Assembly: GCA_016928715.1 (NCBI GenBank)
Contig: JAFGKG010000152.1
Location: 1 to 49,032 of the forward strand
Origin: Chloroflexia bacterium
GTDB lineage: Bacteria > Chloroflexota > Chloroflexia > DTKN01
Direction: 5' to 3'
Length of the DNA stretch: 49,032 nt
Shown here in pieces: positions 32,151-39,467 of the stretch (positions within the stretch are counted from its first letter, which is position 1; each line of letters begins with the position of its first letter). The notes under the pieces are model-generated. The model saw only the letters and a list, made by a program, of their open reading frames with translations. It made no database searches and had not been told where the DNA came from. The translations under genes were made by a program, and so were the position numbers.

Positions 32151-33209
32151 CTAGGCCGGCACCTTTGTCAATCCGATCGTCCGCGCAACCTCCCGGGCGA
32201 TGGGCTCGAACTCTTTCGCCGGATAGTCCTCGATCTGGCCCACGTCGCACATGGTGGCGATGCGCGGGTCGATGGGCAGGCGCCCCAGGAAGGGCACGCC
32301 CACCAGGGAGGCGATTTCGTGGGCATGGCTGGGGCCAAACAGCTCGAAGGGTTCCTCAGCGCCCGGACAGGTCACGTAACTCATGTTCTCCACCAGTCCC
32401 AGCAGCGGCACCTTCATCTGCTGGGCCATGCGGGCGGCCTTGCGCACCACCATGCCGGCCAGCCCCTGCGGCGAGGTCACCATCACCACCCCGTCCAGGG
32501 GGATGGACTGCATTACGGTCAAGGAGGCGTCCGAGGTGCCCGGGGGCAGGTCCACGACCAGGGCGTCCAATTCGCCCCAGATCACGTCGCCCCAGAACTG
32601 CTGGATGGCCCGGCTGATCAGCGGACCTCGCCAGATCACCGCTTCGTCCTCGCGGGGCAGGAGCAGGTTGATCGACATGACCCGGATGCCGGTGCTGCTG
32701 TCGACCGGGACCAGGCCCATCGGACCGCCCTGGGGCTGCGGGGGATCGGAAAAGAACAGACGGGGAATGCTCGGGCCGGTAATATCGGCGTCCAGAACGC
32801 CGACCTCGTAGCCCTCCCGGCGCAGCGCCACGGCCAACAGGCCGGCCACTAACGATTTACCCACCCCGCCCTTGCCGCTCATCACGGCAATGATGTGCTT
32901 GACGTCGTTCAGCGCCGCCGCGACGCCCTCGGTTTGGTCGCCAACGATCTTTTTTCGCTCCTCCGGGGTCATCGCCCGCAGGTTGACTTCCACCTGGTTC
33001 ACCCCCGGAAGGGCCCCCACGGCCAGGCGGGCGTTTTCCACCATGCGTTCTTTGAAGGGGCAGGCCATGGTGGTCAGGGCCAGGGTAAAGCTGACCCGGC
33101 CCTCCTCAATCTCTACGTCGTGGATCATGCCCAGCTCGACGACGTCCCGGCGCAGCTCGGGATCCTTGACCTTGGACAATGCCTCTAAAACTTGTTTCTC
33201 CGTAACCAT
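32151..33209 (-). CDS. Mrp/NBP35-type Fe-S carrier ATPase
   Basis: This 352-residue protein is a likely Fe-S (or mixed-metal) cluster carrier. Residues 1-80 are an MIP18/DUF59 domain (DPELRRDVVELGMI; TMACPFKERM with the conserved Cys). The MinD-like ATPase follows: Walker A MSGKGGVGKSLVA (near 110), DADITGPSIPRLF, VIWRGPLISRAIQQFWGDVI, VDLPPGTSDASLTVMQ. The C-terminal cluster site normally reads CxxC after ENMSY. Here it is ENMSYVTCPGAEEPFELFGP, with only one Cys, so the usual bridging cluster cannot form in the standard way. It sits between the DUF364 and NifX-like genes. The symbol mrp/apbC is avoided because of this difference. Confidence 0.92.
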   Translation of the reverse strand: MVTEKQVLEALSKVKDPELRRDVVELGMIHDVEIEEGRVSFTLALTTMACPFKERMVENARLAVGALPGVNQVEVNLRAMTPEERKKIVGDQTEGVAAALNDVKHIIAVMSGKGGVGKSLVAGLLAVALRREGYEVGVLDADITGPSIPRLFFSDPPQPQGGPMGLVPVDSSTGIRVMSINLLLPREDEAVIWRGPLISRAIQQFWGDVIWGELDALVVDLPPGTSDASLTVMQSIPLDGVVMVTSPQGLAGMVVRKAARMAQQMKVPLLGLVENMSYVTCPGAEEPFELFGPSHAHEIASLVGVPFLGRLPIDPRIATMCDVGQIEDYPAKEFEPIAREVARTIGLTKVPA

Positions 33210-33252
33210 GTGTGCTTGTCTCCTATCTGTGGGGGCAAAATCTGCCCCGGTA

Positions 33253-34027
33253 CTATGAGCCCGAATGGCCCGTTCCGTTGACTTGCGTCCCTCTATATTG
33301 CTCTGTCATTAACACAGTGCGTACCCCCCGCATCTGCTGAAAAGTGACGCCCTGGCTGACGCAACGCAATACGGTGTCCACATCCTGCACCAGGGATCCG
33401 GCCAGCGCAGTGACCCCGCACTCAAAAAGCAGCGGGCTGAGCGGCGTGGTCGGCCCCAAGATCACTACATAAGCCCCCGGTCGGCACAGCGCCAACAGAT
33501 CCTCTATGGTGTGATTGATCAGCGCCGTGGCGGTGAGGGCGACGACGTCGGCGCGTGGGATCCACTTGACGGCCTCCTCGGCCGACAGGTCCTCCTCTCC
33601 TGGGCGCAGTTCCAGCACCCAGAGTTCGCCTACGTCCCTGCGCAGCCGGGCGATAAAGGGGAAATGCCCCACCAGGGCCACCCGCTTGTCCTCCCCCTCG
33701 CGCCGGATGGTCTCGAGGGCGTTTTCCTCCCGGCAGCGCTGCTCGTCTACCTCCAGCAGGGCGTTGATCACGGCCATGCCGATACTGGCCTCCAGCGCCT
33801 GCTCCGAAAAGGCCAGACGGGCCAACTCGAGCGGGGGCAATTCCAAAAGGCGGCCGGCCTGGCGCACCGGGGGCCCCTGGTGATGGTGCCCATCGCTGCC
33901 GTGCATGGTCGAGGCCAGCCCGGCGCCGTTTGCCCCGCCGAACCACAGCCACTGTCCAAAAGGGCCCGATCCGGATCTCTTCCAGCGGGGCCGGCTCGAT
34001 GCTGTCGCAGAGGGCTTCCAGGATCAC
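33253..34027 (-). CDS. DUF364 protein, apparently frameshifted near its N-terminus
   Basis: DUF364 proteins have a Rossmann-like domain thought to chelate heavy metals. The main frame (33906-33253, 217 residues) starts at an internal ATG and has GMAVINALLEVDE, VGHFPFIARL and GPTTPLSPLLFE. The missing N-terminus is found in another frame just upstream: from GTG 34027 (GAGGAGG four bases before) through EEIRIGPFWTVAVV. In the main frame the text resumes as FGGANGAGLASTMHGSDGHH, exactly what should follow. Removing one base near 33957 (GTTCGG to GTTGG) joins them into a ~257-residue protein. The GTG overlaps the PadR stop (GTGA). It could be a sequencing error or a real mutation. Confidence 0.8.
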
Positions 34028-34404
34028 GAGTCCTCCTCGGAAAAGTTTCGGCGATAGATCTGGAACAAGTCCCCCAGTCGCTGGCGCGTCCGCTGCAGGT
34101 TCTGCATGCAGCCGTGCACAAATTCCTCGCCCAGGGGGGTCAGCCGGTAGACCTTGCGTGGCACTCCAGGCCCGCTCGTCTCCCACTCGGAAAGGAGCAT
34201 GCCCTGCTCCTCCATGTCCCGCAGGTAGCGGTAGACGATCCCCGCGTCCAAATCCTCGTCGATGATGCCCTGCCGGCGCAGGTCCTCGATCAAGTTGTAT
34301 CCGTGGGAGGGGTCCTCCCGGAGCAAAAGCAGGATCCCCGGGCGCAGGAAAAGGGCCAACTGGCCCCAACCCCGCCGTCCACCTCGACCACCACCTCTGG
34401 GCAT
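34024..34404 (-). CDS. PadR-family transcriptional regulator
   Basis: This 126-residue PadR protein has a Gly/Arg-rich N-terminus, then a winged helix (LRPGILLLLREDPSHGYNLI; DLDAGIVYRYLRDMEEQGML; PRKVYRLTPLGEEFVHGC) and a short C-terminal dimerisation helix. PadR proteins are usually repressors that release DNA on binding a small ligand or metal. The ATG at 34404 has AAGGAGG five bases upstream; an earlier ATG at 34431 falls close to the predicted transcription start. It is first in the ORP-like operon and overlaps the DUF364 start (GTGA), so it likely autoregulates the whole cluster. No clear inverted-repeat operator was found. Confidence 0.88.
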   Translation of the reverse strand: MPRGGGRGGRRGWGQLALFLRPGILLLLREDPSHGYNLIEDLRRQGIIDEDLDAGIVYRYLRDMEEQGMLLSEWETSGPGVPRKVYRLTPLGEEFVHGCMQNLQRTRQRLGDLFQIYRRNFSEEDS

Positions 34405-34436
34405 CGGTACCTCCTTATCGTTCATTACCAAAGCTG

Positions 34437-34465
34437 ATTATACCTTAATATTGGAAAAATGTCAA
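34437..34465 (-). promoter_or_regulatory. Promoter of the PadR/ORP-like operon
   Basis: Full consensus on the minus strand: TTGACA (34465-34460), 17 bases ending in GG, TATAAT (34442-34437). No promoter of this quality is visible further down the cluster, so it may serve all ten genes. Confidence 0.9.
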
Positions 34466-34482
34466 CAGTGCGACTCTGCAAG

Positions 34483-34511
34483 TTGACGTCCTCCCCGGCC
34501 CATAGTATAAT
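34483..34511 (+). promoter_or_regulatory. Promoter of the T-box/valS unit
   Basis: TTGACG (34483-34488), 17 bases ending in AG, TATAAT (34506-34511); start near 34518. Its -35 is 17 bases from the -35 of the divergent PadR promoter. Confidence 0.9.
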
Positions 34512-34517
34512 GGGATA

Positions 34518-34840
34518 TAGACCCCTGGTGCGGACATTGTCGCTGCGCCGGGTCAGGAAAAGATAAGAAATGCCGGGAGGAGTAGACGGGAAACGCACTG
34601 ACAGAGAAGGCTGGTCGGCGGCTGAGAGCCAGCCCAGCAGCGCCCCGTCCAAGGTCGCCCGGGAACGATGTCGAAGAAATCGCCGCGTGCGAGAGTAGAA
34701 CGACACGGGTGAGCCCGTTACAGCGAGGCCCTGATGTTGGTCGGGGCGGCGAGTGCGTCGGCCTGGTAACAGCCGGCGAAATGGGGTGGTACCGCGGAAT
34801 TCGGACCCTTCCGTCCTCAGATGAGGATGGAGGGGGTTTT
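34518..34840 (+). promoter_or_regulatory. T-box riboswitch controlling valS
   Basis: The leader has the T-box sequence GGGGTGGTACCGCGG (about 34783-34797); its UGGU would pair with the ACCA end of uncharged tRNA-Val. Lower stem I can be drawn by hand: CCGGG (34573-34577) pairs with CCCGG (34658-34662) and GACGGG (34585-34590) with CCCGTC (34644-34649). They leave an internal loop with AGGAGTA on the left and CAAGGTCG on the right. The right side contains GUC (34654-34656), a valine codon, as specifier. The upper stem I has AGAGAAGGCTGG...CTGAGAGCCAGCC. A terminator follows. Uncharged tRNA-Val should therefore switch on valS. Confidence 0.92.
34806..34840 (+). terminator. T-box regulated terminator
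   Basis: A 13-bp stem with two G-U pairs (CCCTTCCGTCCTC against GAGGATGGAGGGG), loop AGAT, then TTTT. It competes with the antiterminator formed around the T-box sequence. Confidence 0.85.
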
Positions 34841-34879
34841 GATTTAAGCAGGAAGCAGGACGTCCATAGGAGGTGCACG

Positions 34880-37330
34880 ATGGCATGGCCCAGGCGCTAC
34901 AAACCGCAGGAGGTGGAGGCCCGTCTGCGCGAGTTTTGGCAGGAAGCAGGCGTCTATCATTTCGATCCGGAGGTGGAGGGGGCCGTTTACGCCATTGATA
35001 CGCCCCCGGCTACCGTTTCGGGCTTGTTGCACCTGGGACACTGCTACTCTTACAGCCACACCGACTTTATGGCCCGCTTTTGGCGCATGAACGGCCGCCG
35101 CGTCTTTTATCCCATGGGCTACGACGACAATGGCCTGCCCACCGAGCGCCTGGTGGAGCGCACCATGGGCATCCGGGCCGGCGAGGTGGGGCGCGAGCGC
35201 TTTATCGAAATCTGCCTGCAGGTCAGCCGGGACATGGAGCGGGAATACGAGGCGCTCTGGTCCCGCCTGGGGCTGTCCGTCGACTGGCGCTATACCTATC
35301 GCACCATCGACGAGCACTCCCGCCGGGTCTCGCAGCGCTCCTTTCTGGATCTCTACCGCCAGGGCCGGGCCTACCGCCGGCAGGCCCCCACCATCTGGTG
35401 CACCGAGTGCGGCACGGCCATCGCCCAGGCCGAGCTGAACGACCTGGAACGCCCCAGTACCTTTTATACCCTGGCCTTTCGACTGGAAAACGGGGACACC
35501 CTGCCCATCGCCACCACCCGGCCGGAACTGCTGCCGGCCTGCGTGGCCGTTTTCGTGCACCCCGCGGACGGGCGCTTGGCGCACCTGCTGGACCAGGAGG
35601 CCGCAGTGCCCCTGTTCGGGCAGGCCGTGCCCGTCCTGGCCGACCCCGAGGCCGACCCCGAAAAGGGCACCGGCGCCGTCATGTGCTGCACCTTTGGCGA
35701 CGCCACCGATGTGGAGTGGTGGTACCGGCACCGACTGCCGCTCCAGCAGGTCGTTGACCGCCAGGGCCGGCTGAATGAGCTGGCCGGCGAGTTCGCCGGG
35801 CTGCCCCTGACCCAGGCCCGCCAACGCATCGTCGAGGCCCTGGAGGCGCAGGGCCGGCTCTTGGGCCAACAGCCGCTGGAGCAGTCGGTGCGCGTGCACG
35901 AGCGCTGCGATACGCCGGTGGAGTATATCGTCACCCCGCAGTGGTTCATCCGCCTGCTCGACGCCAAGGAGGAGTTGATCGAGGCCGGCCGGCAGGTCCA
36001 TTGGTACCCGCCCCACATGCAGGCGCGCTACCAGGCCTGGGTGGAGAACCTGGGCTGGGACTGGTGTATCTCGCGCCAGCGATCCTACGGCGTGGCCTTT
36101 CCGGTTTGGTACTGCCAGGACTGCGGCGCGGTCGTGCTGGCCGAGGAGGACGAGCTGCCGGTGGAGCCGAGCGCGCGGCCGCCCGGCCGGCGCTGCGCCT
36201 GTGGGGGCGACGCTTTCCGCCCCGAGGAGGACGTCATGGATACCTGGGCGACCTCCTCGCTGACCCCCCAGATCGCCGGCCGCTGGGGGGGCAACGAGGC
36301 CCTCTACCAGCAGGTCTTTCCCATGTCCCTGCGGCCGCAGGCCCACGAGATCATCCGCACCTGGGCCTTTTACACCATTGCCAAGTCGCACTTTCACTTT
36401 GGGCAACTGCCCTGGCGGGACGTGGCCATCTCGGGCTGGGGCCTGGCCCCGGAGGGACTGGGCAAGATCAGCAAGAGCCGTGGGGGCGGCCCCATGTCGC
36501 CGCTGGACATGATCGAACGCTATTCGGCCGACGCCGTGCGCTACTGGGCCGGCAGCACGGGGCCGGGCAAGGATTCCATTATCAGCGAGGAAAAGATCCA
36601 ACTCGGGGTCAAGCTGGTGAACAAGCTGTGGAACGTGGCCCGCTTTAGCCAGCGCTTCCTGGCCGGCTACCGGCCGCCGCCGCGGCCGCCGGCCCTCTCG
36701 CCGGCCGACCGCTGGATCCTGGCCCGCACCCAGCGCTTGGTGCGCCGGGTGAGCGCGCTGTTCCAGCAGTACGACTATGCCGCGGCCAAGAGCGAGACGG
36801 AGAACTTTTTCTGGAAGGACCTGGCCGACAACTATATCGAGATGGCCAAGCTGCGCCTCTACAATGGGGATGGGGCCGGCGGGGCCGGGGCCCGCTACGC
36901 TCTCTACCAGGTGTTGTTGACGACGGTCAAGCTGTTGGCCCCACTGCTGCCCTACGTCACCGAAGAGATCTACCAGCAGCTCTTTGCCCCGTTGGAAGGG
37001 GCTGCCTCCATCCACAAATCGGCCTGGCCCACGGTCGACGAGGCCCTGGATGACGAGGTTGCCGAGTCCAGCGGGCAGACCCTGGTGGACATTGCCACCG
37101 CCGTGCGCCGCTACAAGAGCGAGCGCAGCCTGCCCCTGGGCAGCGAGCTGCCGCGCCTGCAGTTGGCCCCGCCGGCCGGCCGGCCGGCTCGCTCCCTGGC
37201 CGAGGCCGTGGAGGATCTCCAGAGCATCACCCGCGCCCAGGTGGTGGAGGTGGTGGAGCGACTGGACCCGGCCCTGCTGGAAATCCCGCCGGCCGGCGCG
37301 GTGCGGCTGGCCCTGGTCCCGGTGGAGTAG
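34880..37330 (+). CDS. valS: Valyl-tRNA synthetase (archaeal-like type)
   Basis: This 816-residue class I synthetase charges tRNA-Val. It has the HIGH motif as HLGH (51-54), within TPPATVSGLLHLGHCYSYSH, and the KMSKS motif as KISKS (529-533). The DDNGLPTE form of the following loop is that of archaeal-like ValS, whereas typical bacterial ValS has a TDHAGIATQ-like loop. Two zinc-knuckle pairs (CTECG; CQDCG...CACGG) and a CP1 editing domain (about 190-350) are present. The long C-terminal coiled coil of typical bacterial ValS is absent. AGGAGGTGCACG precedes the ATG at 34880; the frame runs upstream through the T-box but that part is not coding. It is controlled by the T-box and transcribed alone. 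Confidence 0.93.
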   Translation: MAWPRRYKPQEVEARLREFWQEAGVYHFDPEVEGAVYAIDTPPATVSGLLHLGHCYSYSHTDFMARFWRMNGRRVFYPMGYDDNGLPTERLVERTMGIRAGEVGRERFIEICLQVSRDMEREYEALWSRLGLSVDWRYTYRTIDEHSRRVSQRSFLDLYRQGRAYRRQAPTIWCTECGTAIAQAELNDLERPSTFYTLAFRLENGDTLPIATTRPELLPACVAVFVHPADGRLAHLLDQEAAVPLFGQAVPVLADPEADPEKGTGAVMCCTFGDATDVEWWYRHRLPLQQVVDRQGRLNELAGEFAGLPLTQARQRIVEALEAQGRLLGQQPLEQSVRVHERCDTPVEYIVTPQWFIRLLDAKEELIEAGRQVHWYPPHMQARYQAWVENLGWDWCISRQRSYGVAFPVWYCQDCGAVVLAEEDELPVEPSARPPGRRCACGGDAFRPEEDVMDTWATSSLTPQIAGRWGGNEALYQQVFPMSLRPQAHEIIRTWAFYTIAKSHFHFGQLPWRDVAISGWGLAPEGLGKISKSRGGGPMSPLDMIERYSADAVRYWAGSTGPGKDSIISEEKIQLGVKLVNKLWNVARFSQRFLAGYRPPPRPPALSPADRWILARTQRLVRRVSALFQQYDYAAAKSETENFFWKDLADNYIEMAKLRLYNGDGAGGAGARYALYQVLLTTVKLLAPLLPYVTEEIYQQLFAPLEGAASIHKSAWPTVDEALDDEVAESSGQTLVDIATAVRRYKSERSLPLGSELPRLQLAPPAGRPARSLAEAVEDLQSITRAQVVEVVERLDPALLEIPPAGAVRLALVPVE

Positions 37331-37364
37331 GCCGGCGGGCACGACAAGCGGTGGATGTGGCATA

Positions 37365-37423
37365 GTAGGGGCGACGGCGATCCAACGATTCGAAGAATCG
37401 CCGGATCGTTGCCTCGCCCCTAC
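37365..37423. repeat. Long palindromic repeat, family D copy 2
   Basis: Outer arms GTAGGGGCGA/TCGCCCCTAC and inner parts (CGATCC, CGATTCGAAGAATCG) form an imperfect 59-base palindrome between valS and the next promoter. It is related to 11920-11970 and shares outer arms with 6116-6143. Confidence 0.7.
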
Positions 37424-37447
37424 AGCATGGGGAATTTCCTCATGCAT

Positions 37448-37476
37448 TTGCCCCCCGCGTCCATCCATGGTATATT
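37448..37476 (+). promoter_or_regulatory. Promoter of the DUF89 gene
   Basis: TTGCCC (37448-37453), 17 bases ending in GG, TATATT (37471-37476). Confidence 0.7.
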
Positions 37477-37527
37477 GTGGGTGTGCGCCGGCCCTGCCGA
37501 ATGCTGCCCGTGCAGCGAGGAGTTGAA

Positions 37528-38367
37528 TTGAGGACCTATTTGGAGTGCTACCCTTGTTTCCTGCGCCAGGCGCTGGAGGCCAGCCGCATCGCCGGTCTCG
37601 ACCCGGACCAGGCCCACCAGGTGATGCGGCAGGTGCTGGAGCTGCTCAAGGGCCTGGACCCCAGCCAGACGCCGCCGCTGCTGGGCGACGAGATCCACCG
37701 CCTGGTGCGCCGCCTGTCGAGCAATCCGGACCCCTATCGCCAGATCAAGCAGGCCAGCACCGCCCAGGCCCTGGGGCTCTACCCGCGCCTGAAGGCCCTG
37801 CTCGACGAGGCCGAGGAGCCCCTGGATACGGCCCTGCGACTGAGCATCGCCGGCAACATTATCGACCTGGCCATCGGGCGGGAGTACGACCTTTGGGAGA
37901 CGGTGCAGTTGGTTCTGCAGCAGCCCTTTGCCATCGACGACAGCGCGGAACTGCGCGAGGCCCTGGAGCGGGTCGACCAGGTGCTCTACCTGGCCGACAA
38001 CGCCGGAGAGACCGTTTTCGACCGCTTGTTGATCGAGGAGTTGGACGTCGAGGTGCTCTACGCGGTCAAGGGCGGCCCGACGTTGAACGACGCCACCCGG
38101 GAGGATGCCCTGCAGGCCGGCCTGGACCAGGTGGCCCCCATCGTCAGCACGGGCTCGGACGCGCCCGGCACCATCCTGAAGCGCTGCTCGGAAGCGTTTC
38201 GGCAGCGTTTTGATCGGGCCGAGCTGGTGATCGCCAAGGGACAGGCCAACTATGAGACGTTGAGCGAGCAGGGGCCGCGCCTGTTCTTCCTGCTGCAGAC
38301 CAAGTGCCCGGTGATCGCCCAGGACGTCGGTGTGCCCCTGGGCAGCATTGTGCTCAAGCAGGGTTGA
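37528..38367 (+). CDS. ARMT1/DUF89-family metal-dependent phosphatase
   Basis: This 279-residue protein is of the DUF89 family, metal-dependent phosphatases proposed to remove damaged or excess phospho-metabolites (for example sugar phosphates). Visible hallmarks are ECYPCFLRQAL at the start (CxxC-like), the metal-binding YLADNAGETVFD (near 155), VKGGPTLNDATREDA, VSTGSDAPGT and AKGQANYETL. The start is TTG at 37528 with GAGGAG five bases upstream; other starts lie upstream of it without a ribosome site. It has its own promoter and converges with glpX three bases away, so the two share 3' sequence. Confidence 0.88.
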   Translation: MRTYLECYPCFLRQALEASRIAGLDPDQAHQVMRQVLELLKGLDPSQTPPLLGDEIHRLVRRLSSNPDPYRQIKQASTAQALGLYPRLKALLDEAEEPLDTALRLSIAGNIIDLAIGREYDLWETVQLVLQQPFAIDDSAELREALERVDQVLYLADNAGETVFDRLLIEELDVEVLYAVKGGPTLNDATREDALQAGLDQVAPIVSTGSDAPGTILKRCSEAFRQRFDRAELVIAKGQANYETLSEQGPRLFFLLQTKCPVIAQDVGVPLGSIVLKQG

Positions 38368-38369
38368 AC

Positions 38370-39362
38370 CTAGTTGACCGCGTCAAAGGCCAGGTCCGAG
38401 ATACGCATCAACTTGTCCCAACGGTGATCCGCCTCCAGGTAGCGCACCGTGCCCGATGCCGAGCGCATGACTATGGAATGGGTTTTGGCACCCTGTCCGC
38501 GATAACGCACCCCTTTGAGCAGGACGCCGTTGGTGATGCCGGTGGCGGCGAAAAATACGTCGTCGCTCTGGGCCATATCGTCCACCGTCATGACCTTGTC
38601 CAGGTCCAGGCCGGCCGCCAGGGCCGCCTCCCGTTCCTCCTCGTTGCGCGGCCACAGGCGGCACTGGATGCCGCCGTTCAGACAGCGCGCGGCGCAGGCG
38701 CTGATCACCCCCTCCGGCGCGCCGCCGATGCCCATGAGCATATCTACCCCTGTATTGGGTACCATGGCCTGGATGGAGGCGTTGACGTCCCCGTGGGCGA
38801 TCAAATTGATGCGGGCACCGGTCTCGCGGATATCCTGGATGAGTTCGGCATGGCGGGGCCGGTCCAGGACGACGACGGTCAGGTCGTCCAGGTCCATCTT
38901 TTTGGCCTTGGCCACGTTGCGGATGTTCTCCGCGACCGGAGCAGTCAGGTCGACGACGTCGGCGGCCTCCTCGCTGACGACCAGCTTTTCCATGTAGACG
39001 ATCTCGCGGGTGCCAAAGAGCGAGCCACGGTTGGCCACCGCCACCACGGCGATGGCGCCGGGCTGGCCGTGGGCCAGCAGGGAGGTTCCCTCGACCGGGT
39101 CCACGGCAATGTCCACCTCGGGAAAGGTGCCCGTGCCGATGCGTTCGCCGATGTAGAGCATGGGAGCCTCGTCCTTTTCTCCCTCCCCGATGACGACGAT
39201 GCCGTCCATGGCAATGTTGTTGAGCACGTAGCGCATCGCGTCCACCGCGGCCTGGTCGCAGGCCTCGCGATCTCCCCGTCCCATCCAGCGGCCCGACTGC
39301 AGGGCAGCCACCTCGGTGGCCCGCACCAGGTCAAAGCCAAGATTTCGTTCCATTCGCGCCAT
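38370..39362 (-). CDS. glpX: Class II fructose-1,6-bisphosphatase
   Basis: This 330-residue GlpX-type enzyme removes the 1-phosphate of fructose-1,6-bisphosphate in gluconeogenesis. It has DAMRYVLNNIAMDGIVVIGE, GEGEKDEAPMLYIGE, the metal loop VDPVEGTSLL and TGVDMLMGIGGAPEGVISA. The ATG at 39362 (MARMERN) has GAAGGAGGA five bases upstream; an earlier ATG at 39467 gives a non-family extension. It follows the transaldolase-like gene by 105 bases on the same strand, so a sugar-phosphate operon is likely. Some such enzymes also act on sedoheptulose bisphosphate, which would suit the neighbour. Confidence 0.94.
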   Translation of the reverse strand: MARMERNLGFDLVRATEVAALQSGRWMGRGDREACDQAAVDAMRYVLNNIAMDGIVVIGEGEKDEAPMLYIGERIGTGTFPEVDIAVDPVEGTSLLAHGQPGAIAVVAVANRGSLFGTREIVYMEKLVVSEEAADVVDLTAPVAENIRNVAKAKKMDLDDLTVVVLDRPRHAELIQDIRETGARINLIAHGDVNASIQAMVPNTGVDMLMGIGGAPEGVISACAARCLNGGIQCRLWPRNEEEREAALAAGLDLDKVMTVDDMAQSDDVFFAATGITNGVLLKGVRYRGQGAKTHSIVMRSASGTVRYLEADHRWDKLMRISDLAFDAVN

Positions 39363-39467
39363 TGCAATCCTCCTTCTCCAGTTTTCTGCCCACGTCGGCC
39401 AGAATCCTCGTTGTCCTCCTGGACAACCAACCCTCCCGGCCCCAACCTGGGCCGGGCCTGGTTCCAT

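Noticed and set aside
28290-33209. Presence of NifX-like genes as evidence of nitrogen fixation
   Set aside because: No nifHDK, nifB radical-SAM domain or nifEN in the window; the set fits ORP-type clusters instead.
33422-34369. 315-codon minus-strand frame as a separate gene
   Set aside because: Only its short middle part (after GTG 34027) matches DUF364; the rest is a shadow of PadR and DUF364.
34709-34879. N-terminal extension of ValS through the T-box
   Set aside because: The region is a structured riboswitch, and the ATG at 34880 has AGGAGGTG right upstream.
34844-37468. 874-codon minus-strand frame opposite valS
   Set aside because: Antisense shadow of valS; high GC keeps stop codons rare, and the composition is unlike any protein.
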